From Tautonia sociabilis (lineage in GTDB: Bacteria > Planctomycetota > Planctomycetia > Isosphaerales > Isosphaeraceae): DNA of 64,000 bases. The notes beneath the pieces were generated by a model. The model was not told where the DNA came from. It searched no databases and was given only the letters and a program-made list of their open reading frames with translations. Below, piece after piece: positions 56,084-64,000 of the stretch (position 1 is its first letter; the number at the start of each line of letters is the position of its first letter). The DNA lies in assembly GCF_003977685.1 (NCBI RefSeq), contig NZ_RYZH01000007.1:97034-161033 (forward strand), given 5' to 3'. The translations under genes and the position numbers were made by a program.

Positions 56084-56429
56084 ACCTCGCTCCGGGCTCC
56101 GGGCGGTCGTCGGGCCGGGGCAACCCGGCCGCCGGGGTCGCCTTGCCGGATTCTAGCGGATCCCCGCCGTCGGCTCCCCCGGTTCGAGCCGAGCTTCCCC
56201 GGTGCGATCGAATACCGACCGGGGCGGGGCCGTCCCTGGAAGCGACGGGCCAACCCTCCGACGACCCGATCCCCTCGGGTCCGTTTGAGCGGCCGGGCTC
56301 CTCGGTTCCTCACCGAGTCCCTGGCCGAGCCGGGCTCAAGTCGCTGTCGGCCGGGATCCAGTTCCGGGGACGTCCTTTCCGCCTCCGGGATCCCGCGCGA
56401 TTCCCAAATCGAGGAAAGGCATTCGAATC
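56084..56429. other. Divergent spacer upstream of the first Gly/Met-rich gene
   Basis: Should hold promoters for threonine synthase and the Gly/Met-rich gene; no clear sigma-70 pair was recognised. No coding frame is supported. Confidence 0.45.
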
Positions 56430-58091
<1,662 letters not shown>

Positions 58092-58455
58092 GCCTCCCCT
58101 GATCGTCGGATCGACTGATCACCCGGGTTGGTCCCTCCCGCGACGCCGCCACGGATGCATCCGTGGCGGCGTCGTTGCGCGTTTGGGGGGCCGTTCGGAA
58201 TCGCCGGCCTCCTTGGAATCGGCAACCGACTCCGGCGCGAATAAGCACGTGTCCCCAATCGTCGGATCGACTGACGGGTTGTCGTCGCGGTCCTCTCGGC
58301 CGCGACGTGGGACTTGGGCGAGGGATTCGCGCGTAGAATGCTGGTGATCGACAATCCGCCCTCCAGCGTTTCGTCGGCCTGGGTGGCCCTAGGTACGGTT
58401 CTCCCCGACGACGCCGGTGCGCGTGATCGCCCTGCCCATCGAGAGCCTCTCAACG
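58092..58455. other. Region between the two Gly/Met-rich genes
   Basis: Contains the palindrome at 58141-58174 and a 17-bp direct repeat ATCGTCGGATCGACTGA at 58102-58118 and 58258-58274, each followed a few bases later by CGGGTTG. No coding frame is supported. Confidence 0.75.
58141..58174 (+). terminator. 34-bp perfect palindrome after Gly/Met-rich copy 1
   Basis: CGACGCCGCCACGGATG pairs exactly with CATCCGTGGCGGCGTCG with no spacer, followed by TTGCGCGTTTG. It begins 49 bases after the stop codon. A terminator is the simplest reading; a binding site for a symmetric regulator is possible. Confidence 0.6.
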
Positions 58456-60168
58456 ATGTCCTCAGGCACGTTCTCTCGATACTTCGCCGCCGCGATCGGC
58501 GGCCTCAGCGTGTTCCTCGGTTCGTTCGCCTCGGCGCAGTCTCATTCCGGAAACGGGGACGATCCCGCGACCTCTCCGTCGCCGACGGTGGAGGCCCCCT
58601 CGGTCCCCACCGCCTCGGTCCCCGTCCCCGATGACTCCCCCCCGATCCTCGGCCTCCTCGACGGTGCCCGAACCGGTCAGCTCCGCCTGAGCGCCGAGGG
58701 AGCCCGGGGCGGGACGATGACCATCTCGGTCACCAACACCACAAGTCATCCCCTTCGGGTGGTGCTGCCCCCCGGTCTGGTCGCCTCCGGCGCCGCCGGC
58801 CAGTTCGGCGGCATGGGCGGCTTCGGCGGCGGTATGGGCGGCATGGGCGGCTTCGGCGGCGGTATGGGCGGCATGGGTGGCTTCGGCGGGGGTATGGGCG
58901 GTATGGGTGGCATGGGTGGCATGGGAGGTATGGGCGGCATGGGCGGTATGGGCATGGGCCGTGGCATGATGGGCGGCGGCACCATGCCGGCCTCGATGGG
59001 CATGATGATGCTCGGCATGATGATCATGCGGATGATCGAGCCCGATACCTGGGACTACACCTCCCTCATGATGGGCGGCATGGGCATGATGGGCGGTGGC
59101 ATGATGGGCGGTATGGGCGGTATGGGCATGGGCGGCATGGGCATGGGCGGTATGGGCATGGGAGGCATGGGCATGGGCGGCATGGGCGGGGGGTTCCGCT
59201 CGGTGCCGCCGACCGGCCTGCCGACGGCCGCGCTCCAGCCCGGTCAGACCCGGAACCTCCGCACCCGAGCCGTGAGCCTGGCCCCGCCGGTCGGCGGCCG
59301 AGCCGTCCTGCCCAGCGAGGGGGAGCCCCTTCGGCTGGCCGACATCGCCCAGACCGACGCGGGACGCGACCCCCTGGTCCAGAAGGCCTTGCGTCAACTG
59401 GCGCTGGAGAAGGCCCCCGAGGCCGTCTCCCAGCTGGTCCTCTGGCACCTGATCTATGACCTGGACTGGACCTCGCTGTCGGAGCTGTCCCGCAGCTGGG
59501 CCAACGGCTTTGAAGTGACCCTGGCCCGCCAGTTCGTCGAGCGGCTGGAACGGACCGGGGAGGAGGCTCCGCTGGCCGCTCCGGGGCGGATCTCCATCGA
59601 GATGGACGGAAGCGACCCGATTGCCGAGCCGCTCTGCCAGGTTTTGGGCGGGTCCCGAATGTTCGGTATGGAGGTCGGGCTCGACGCGCCGGCCTCCCCC
59701 GAGGAGTCGTCGCTCGCCTGCCTGATCCGGTTCCACAAGGCGCCGGCCGAGGGGTCCGACCGGGAGGCGACCGTGCTGGTCTACGCCAGCGACGCCGAGG
59801 CCCGCTCCTGGGCCCCGATGGGCAAGTTCTCCCTGGCGATCCCCACCGACGCCCCGGCCGAGCAGCTGGCCGACAACCTGGCCGGCGGGATCCTCGGCCG
59901 CCTGGTGCGCGGCCAGGTGACCAAGGGGAAGAAGGTCGACGGCCACCAGACCTACAAGCTGCGGGTGGACAACGCCTCCCCCCTGCTGCTCAACGGCCTG
60001 GCCGTCGCCGGGGCGGCGGCCGAGCCGGACATCTCCCCGTCGATGATCGCCGGCTTCTCCCTGGCTCCTCGGCACAGCATGACGTTCACCGTCAGCGAGG
60101 AGGCCGTCGAACGGCTGCACCTGGACAGCGGCGTGACGATCGTCGCCGCCGACCTCCACGCGCTCTGA
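58456..60168 (+). CDS. Secreted Gly/Met-rich protein, copy 2
   Basis: Paralogue of the preceding gene, 570 aa from this start. The N-terminus is MSSGTFSRYFAAAIGGLSVF, a signal peptide with a likely site after ASA; a GTG 13 codons upstream is the alternative. The layout is the same: short beta domain (LRLSAEGARGGTMTISV), a Gly/Met/Phe block with GGFGGGMGGMGGFGGGM and MPASMGMMMLGMMIMRMIE, and the C-terminal domain. Two blocks of about 280 and 265 nt are nearly identical to copy 1, while the roughly 280 nt between them have diverged to about half identity at protein level. The tandem arrangement and mosaic identity show gene conversion after duplication. Function unknown; no ribosome-binding site is convincing. 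Confidence 0.78.
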   Translation: MSSGTFSRYFAAAIGGLSVFLGSFASAQSHSGNGDDPATSPSPTVEAPSVPTASVPVPDDSPPILGLLDGARTGQLRLSAEGARGGTMTISVTNTTSHPLRVVLPPGLVASGAAGQFGGMGGFGGGMGGMGGFGGGMGGMGGFGGGMGGMGGMGGMGGMGGMGGMGMGRGMMGGGTMPASMGMMMLGMMIMRMIEPDTWDYTSLMMGGMGMMGGGMMGGMGGMGMGGMGMGGMGMGGMGMGGMGGGFRSVPPTGLPTAALQPGQTRNLRTRAVSLAPPVGGRAVLPSEGEPLRLADIAQTDAGRDPLVQKALRQLALEKAPEAVSQLVLWHLIYDLDWTSLSELSRSWANGFEVTLARQFVERLERTGEEAPLAAPGRISIEMDGSDPIAEPLCQVLGGSRMFGMEVGLDAPASPEESSLACLIRFHKAPAEGSDREATVLVYASDAEARSWAPMGKFSLAIPTDAPAEQLADNLAGGILGRLVRGQVTKGKKVDGHQTYKLRVDNASPLLLNGLAVAGAAAEPDISPSMIAGFSLAPRHSMTFTVSEEAVERLHLDSGVTIVAADLHAL

Positions 60169-60535
60169 GGCGACCCCGCCGTGACCGAGGACGAGGCGTC
60201 CCGGCCTTCCGGGGCGTCTCGCCGTCTCCCCAGCCTCGGAATCCGGGCCCGCCCCGATCGAGGCACTCCCGGCCCTCGTCGCCGGCGCCCCCCTGGTTCC
60301 GGGAGGCCTCCGCGGCCTCCCGGCGGGTGGGCTCGACGGTCGAGTCGGCCCGAGGGTGCTCCCCGGGTCGGTTCGGCCCGGCGGCCGGGTCGAGCTTGGC
60401 GAGCCCGGGGACGAGGAGGAGGCAGGCTTCGGGGGGTCTGCGGGCTCCCCGGCGGTCGGTCGGAGGGGTCCGCCCGCCCTCGTGTCCCGGCCGGGGAGGA
60501 CCGGACGGCGCCGGCCGAGGATCGAGGATCGAGGA
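60169..60535. other. Spacer between convergent copy 2 and trmL
   Basis: No gene supported. A short GAGGATC-type triplication sits near 60520-60540. No clear terminator was recognised. Confidence 0.5.
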
Positions 60536-61033
60536 TCAGCCGGCCGTCGGCTCGTCGAGCTGCCGGACCGCCTCGAAGGCGCCCACCGCCGCCGAGACCG
60601 CCAGGTTCAGGCTGCGGGCCTCGGCTCGCATGGGGATCCGGACGGCGAACTCGGGCCGATCCTCGACCAGCCGGGGAGGAAGCCCTCGGCTCTCGGGGCC
60701 GAAGAGGAGGGCGTCGCCGGGGAGGTAGCGGGCGTTGGTGTAGGACCGGCCCGCCCGGGTGCTGAAGGACCAGAGGCGGCCGGGGGAAATGGCCGCGACC
60801 GCCTCGTCAAGGTCGTCGACAAGGCGCCAGTCGAGGTGCTCCCAGTAGTCCAGGCCGGCCCGCTTCAGGTGGCGGTCGCCGACCAGGAACCCCAACGGCC
60901 GGACCAGCCAGAGCCGGGCCCCAACCGCCACGCACGTCCGGCCGATCGACCCGGCGTTGCTGGCGATCTCCGGCTGGTAGAGCACAACGTGCAGGCGGGG
61001 GGGCGTCGGGTCGGGGACGGCGGTGGGAGACAT
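60536..61033 (-). CDS. trmL: tRNA (cytidine/uridine-2'-O-)-methyltransferase TrmL
   Basis: Methylates the wobble base 34 of leucine tRNAs. The 165-aa SPOUT protein has the family blocks VLYQPEIASNAGSIGRTC, the knot segment LFGPESRGLP with LNLAVSAAVGAFEAVRQL at the C-terminus, and the WLVRPLGF region. Length is right for TrmL, which acts as a homodimer. The ATG gives MSPTAVPDPTPPRLHVVLYQ; the frame is open for another 31 codons upstream but with a low-complexity sequence. It is the last gene of a minus-strand group with the membrane protein (7 bases upstream) and the desaturase. Confidence 0.9.
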   Translation of the reverse strand: MSPTAVPDPTPPRLHVVLYQPEIASNAGSIGRTCVAVGARLWLVRPLGFLVGDRHLKRAGLDYWEHLDWRLVDDLDEAVAAISPGRLWSFSTRAGRSYTNARYLPGDALLFGPESRGLPPRLVEDRPEFAVRIPMRAEARSLNLAVSAAVGAFEAVRQLDEPTAG

Positions 61034-61040
61034 GGGGCGA

Positions 61041-61655
61041 TCAGCCGTCGAAGGCGAAGTCGTCGGCGCCGGAGTCGGACCGGAGCCGGCGTCGGACGAG
61101 CCAGAGGGCGATCCCCTGGAGGACAAGCCACCAGGTGATCCCCTGGAGCAGGAAGCTCCACTCGATCCATCGGACCATCGCCAGGCTGGAGAAATACATG
61201 ACGAAGGCGGGGATCAGGAACCCGACCCCGCAAAGCCAGGCGGTGGTGGCGAAACCGAACGAGGCCAGGCCGGCCCAGACGAGGAAGTACCAGCGGAGGC
61301 CCAGGCCGGTCATCGCGTTCAGCGTGACGGCATTGAAGGAGAGGATCAGGAAGGTGATCCAGACCCGGGCGAGGACCCCCGCCAGCGGAGTCGATCGCCA
61401 CCAGGACGGGCCGAGCATCAGCCGGAGCAGCATCACGTCGGCGGCGACCTCGGCGGGCCAGAGGATCAGGTGGGGCCAGCTCGCGTTCAGCGCCATCGCC
61501 GCCCCCTGGTGGACCGCGAAGGCAAGCAGGTGCAGCCAGCCGATTGCCAGCAGCGGGCGTTCCCAGCGGTCCCGGAGGGCAACCCGCAGCAGGTCGGAGC
61601 GCAGCTCGGACTGGAGTGCGGCCAGGTCGTCGACCGAAAGGGGGGCGTGGGCCAT
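61041..61655 (-). CDS. Hypothetical membrane protein with about five helices
   Basis: Not recognised. The 204-aa product has a soluble N-terminus (LSVDDLAALQSELRSDLLRV) and then hydrophobic segments around LLAIGWLHLLAFAVHQGAAMAL, HLILWPAEVAADVMLLRLML, VWITFLILSFNAVTLNAM, LRWYFLVWAGLASFGFATTA and MVRWIEWSFLLQGITWWLVL, ending in a basic/acidic cytoplasmic tail (RRRLRSDSGADDFAFDG). It is tryptophan-rich near membrane borders and has no known catalytic motif. It lies 36 bases after the desaturase and 7 bases before trmL on the same strand, so it is probably cotranscribed. It could assist a lipid function with the desaturase, but this is inference only. Confidence 0.7.
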   Translation of the reverse strand: MAHAPLSVDDLAALQSELRSDLLRVALRDRWERPLLAIGWLHLLAFAVHQGAAMALNASWPHLILWPAEVAADVMLLRLMLGPSWWRSTPLAGVLARVWITFLILSFNAVTLNAMTGLGLRWYFLVWAGLASFGFATTAWLCGVGFLIPAFVMYFSSLAMVRWIEWSFLLQGITWWLVLQGIALWLVRRRLRSDSGADDFAFDG

Positions 61656-61691
61656 CGGGGCATCGAGGGTTGGCGGGAAGATCGGAATCGG

Positions 61692-62828
61692 TCAGGCCCC
61701 CGAGGCAGGGGCGAGGGCGGGCTCCGGGGAGGCGGCAACCGGCTCCCGAACGGGATCGGGATCCGGCCGTCGGGGAGGGCCGTCCCAGATCAGGTCGCCG
61801 GGCTCGGGCTGTCGGGAGAGCACGTCGAGCACCGAGGGGCCGTCGGTCCCGAAAGTCCGGAAGAAGAACCCCCGGCAGATCACGGCCCGGTCGCGGATGC
61901 TCGGGTCTTCGAGCAGAATCCGGTTGGCCGCCTTCATGTTGTAGTGCGGCAGCATGGCGAAGAGATGGTGGGTCAGATGGTCGTCCTGCCCGTAGGGAAA
62001 AACACAGGCGGCCCAGATCGGGTTGACCCGGAAGATCCGGGAGCCGGAGATCCGGTCCTCCCCCGGCGCGTTACTGTGGTGGGAGATCTCCCGGAGCTGC
62101 ATGAGCATGGGGAAGATCGTCAGCGCCGGGAGCACCCAGTAGAGGAAGAACTGGGGCCAGAGCCCCATCGCGTGCACGACCGTCAGGACCGACAGCCAGT
62201 AGGCCCCCCGAAGCTGCCGGCCGAGGCGGAACCGGTAGATCGTCCGGAGGTTGTTCGATACCGCCCCCTGGCTGGAGTTGGCCCCCTTCGCCTGGCCGAA
62301 CAGGTAGCGCAGCGTGGCCGGCGGCCAAAGAGCCGCGGCGATCACATAGCGGCGGACGAACGCCCCCTTGGGCATGGGAAACCGGTGCGGGACGGGGTGG
62401 TTGAGCCGGACGATGTCGGGGTCGCGTTCCGGGTCGTTGAGGTACTGGTGGTGCCCCAGGTGCGTGGCCCGGAACCGCTGCGTCATCCCGAAGATGGGAA
62501 ACATCAGAAGAAGGTCGCTGGCCAGCTCGTTGGCCAGCTTGTTCCGGAACAGGGCGTAGTGGCTCGCGTCGTGGGCCAGGGCCGAGAAGCGGTGCTGAAT
62601 CGCCCCGACGGCGAAGATCCCCAGCGCCGAGATCGGCAGGAAGGCCCAGGTCGGCAGGAGGCCGTCGGACCACCTCGCGAAGCAAAGGCCGCAGGCGGTC
62701 AGCACCAGGCCCAGCAGCACGTACTCCTTGACCAGGTAGAGAATGTTCGTGCGGTTGTCCGGCCGCATCAGGGGGACGAGCCGGTGATGGATCGCCTTCC
62801 AGGAGTCGTCTCGGGGGAGGTCGCTCAT
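61692..62828 (-). CDS. Membrane fatty acid desaturase
   Basis: Introduces a double bond in an acyl chain, with di-iron at the active site. The 378-aa product has the three histidine boxes: HDASH (86-90), HLGHH (123-127) and DHLTHHLF with ISHHSN nearby, plus four hydrophobic segments that give the usual membrane topology. The N-terminus MSDLPRDDSWKAIHHRLVPL is soluble; an earlier ATG would add 23 residues of low complexity. Family assignment as fatty acid desaturase is firm; whether it acts on acyl-CoA, acyl-lipid or another chain such as a sterol or carotenoid is unknown. It leads the minus-strand group with the membrane protein and trmL and diverges from the MlaE gene. Confidence 0.9.
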   Translation of the reverse strand: MSDLPRDDSWKAIHHRLVPLMRPDNRTNILYLVKEYVLLGLVLTACGLCFARWSDGLLPTWAFLPISALGIFAVGAIQHRFSALAHDASHYALFRNKLANELASDLLLMFPIFGMTQRFRATHLGHHQYLNDPERDPDIVRLNHPVPHRFPMPKGAFVRRYVIAAALWPPATLRYLFGQAKGANSSQGAVSNNLRTIYRFRLGRQLRGAYWLSVLTVVHAMGLWPQFFLYWVLPALTIFPMLMQLREISHHSNAPGEDRISGSRIFRVNPIWAACVFPYGQDDHLTHHLFAMLPHYNMKAANRILLEDPSIRDRAVICRGFFFRTFGTDGPSVLDVLSRQPEPGDLIWDGPPRRPDPDPVREPVAASPEPALAPASGA

Positions 62829-63127
62829 GGCGGGCCTGCTCGAGGGGAGGGGACGGGCGTTCGGCCTTCCGGTCGTGGGATCGGCCAGGGAAGCCATCAC
62901 GGATAGCCTATCATACCGTACTCGACACGGTCATCCCATCTTGCCCGATCGTTCCGGTGCCGGGCCGGCAACGGGTGCGATCAGGAGGCGGGCCGGGGTC
63001 CTGTTCTGGGAAGGGGGGCGGCCCTGGGCCGTCATCGAACGTGGAGGCCGGTGGGGCTGTCTCCCTTGAGATCGGGGGGGAAGGGCCGAACAGACCGGGG
63101 GTGGTCGCGGTCGAGGAGGCGGAATCG

Positions 63128-63901
63128 GTGCTCCTGGGGATGCTGATGAGCCTGGGCCGGTTCGCCGAGTTCGCCCTGAGGGCGACGCTGTCGGCGACGC
63201 TGGCGCCGATCAGGAGGCCGGGGGACGTGCTCCGGCAGTTCGAGCGGGTGGCCTGGGGGAGCCTGCCGGTCGTGGCGGTGGCGGGGGCGAGCATCGGGCT
63301 GGTGACCTGGTTGCAGACCCGGAGGCTGCTGATCCGATACGGCGTGGAGGCGACCCTGCCGAGCGTGCTGGCGGCGGCCGTGCTGGTGGAGACGGGACCG
63401 ATGCTGGCGTCCCTCTTGGTGGCGGCCCGGCTGGGGGCGGGGCTGGCGGCGGAGCTGAGTTCCAAGGTGCTGACCGAGGAGCTGGACGCCGCCGAGGTGC
63501 TCGGGGCTCCTCCGATCCCAAGCCTGGTCGCCCCTCGGGTGGTGGCCTGCACGCTGGCGGTGCCGCTGCTGACGGTGGTGCTCGACGCCTCGGCCCTGCT
63601 GGGCGGCCTGGCGGCCGAGCTGTTGGGAGGATCGCTCTCGGCTCGAGCCTTCGGCGAGCGCTGCCTTGACTCCCTGAGGTTGGCGGACGTGGTGCCCGGC
63701 ACGCTCAAGACGGCGATCTTCGGGCTGATTGTCGGGCTGGTCGGGTGCTGGGAGGGCCTCAGATCGGAGCGGTCGACGGAGGCGATCGGCGGATCGGCCA
63801 CACGAGGGGTGGTGGCGTCGGTCCTGCTGATCTTTGCGGCGAACGTGGCGCTGGTGCCCCTGATCCAGTGGGTGACGGCGGCGGCGGGATGGGTGGGCTG
63901 A
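63128..63901 (+). CDS. MlaE-family ABC transporter permease
   Basis: Permease of a phospholipid-type ABC transporter of the outer envelope. The 257-aa product has five to six hydrophobic segments and family blocks: the amphipathic start ending with LAPIRRPGDVLRQFERV, GSLPVVAVAGASIGLVTWLQ, VLVETGPMLASLLVAARLG, the conserved AAELSSKVLTEELDAAEVLG loop, PRVVACTLAVPLLTVVLD and TLKTAIFGLIVGLVGCWEGL. The GTG start follows GAGGAGG at 63113-63119 by 8 bases. The usual partner ATPase and MCE-domain protein would follow, beyond the window. It is divergent from the desaturase. Confidence 0.9.
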   Translation: MLLGMLMSLGRFAEFALRATLSATLAPIRRPGDVLRQFERVAWGSLPVVAVAGASIGLVTWLQTRRLLIRYGVEATLPSVLAAAVLVETGPMLASLLVAARLGAGLAAELSSKVLTEELDAAEVLGAPPIPSLVAPRVVACTLAVPLLTVVLDASALLGGLAAELLGGSLSARAFGERCLDSLRLADVVPGTLKTAIFGLIVGLVGCWEGLRSERSTEAIGGSATRGVVASVLLIFAANVALVPLIQWVTAAAGWVG

Positions 63902-63970
63902 ACCGGCCCCGAACGGGCGTCCTTCCGGGGAGCTTGGCCTCCGATCGTAGGATGTCTCGGGAACGCTCGC

Positions 63971-64000
63971 CGGTCGGGTCGGGTCGGGTCGGGTCGGATC
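63971..64000. repeat. GGGTC pentamer repeat at the window edge
   Basis: Four perfect GGGTC units (63976-63995) flanked by CGGTC and GGATC. It lies after the MlaE gene and may continue beyond the window. Confidence 0.8.

Overview
The window is chromosomal DNA of very high GC content in which nearly every real gene ends its codons in G or C. It looks like a planctomycete, probably Isosphaeraceae-like. The evidence is the 3' part of a DUF1559 prepilin-like gene, a PEP-CTERM surface protein, a serine/threonine kinase fused to WD40 repeats, a second short primary-type sigma factor, a DUF2203 protein and long G/C-rich spacers. The genus is an inference; no rRNA gene is present.

Layout. 0-5.6 kb (+): fatty-acid synthesis cluster plsX(partial)-fabD-two small unknown genes-fabG-acpP-fabF. 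5.8-8.7 kb (-): short HPF and thrS. 8.9-14.2 kb (+): kinase-WD40 protein and an RdgC-like protein, followed by a 30-bp tandem repeat. 14.6-19.3 kb: a membrane-anchored unknown, a DUF985 cupin, a secreted proline-rich decamer-repeat protein and a secreted transglutaminase-elicitor-like protein with a strong terminator. 19.6-23.7 kb (+): a membrane protein, a ParA/BY-kinase-like ATPase and an ExeA-like ATPase, then a secreted nitrilase-fold enzyme. 23.8-30.3 kb (-): tRNA-Val(TAC), SDR, lipoprotein, plsC, cmk, DUF2203 and DNA polymerase X. 30.8 kb (+): PEP-CTERM protein. 31.7-38.2 kb (-): PAS/GAF/GGDEF/EAL protein, sigma factor and rpsA. 38.9-40.1 kb (-): trpF and trxA. 40.2 kb (+): CaxA-type antiporter. 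41.5-48.2 kb (-): zinc-ribbon coiled-coil protein, rpoD, dnaG and an HtrA protease. 48.5-54.4 kb: DUF1559 remnant, asnB, metallophosphoesterase, MFS transporter and acyltransferase. 54.8 kb (-): threonine synthase. 56.4-60.2 kb (+): tandem mosaic Gly/Met-rich secreted proteins. 60.5-62.8 kb (-): desaturase, membrane protein and trmL. 63.1 kb (+): MlaE permease.

How it fits together. Much of the window is housekeeping: lipid synthesis and handling, replication and transcription initiation (dnaG-rpoD behind a near-consensus promoter), translation and redox. The accessory part is mostly exported material of unknown role. The most interesting points are the tandem Gly/Met-rich genes with near-identical blocks around a diverged core, the decamer-repeat secreted protein, the two-ATPase cassette that recalls PEP-CTERM/exosortase loci, an acyltransferase carrying the stump of an acyl-activating enzyme, and trpF, whose conserved N-terminus has no standard start codon. 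No CRISPR array, prophage, insertion sequence or defence island was found.
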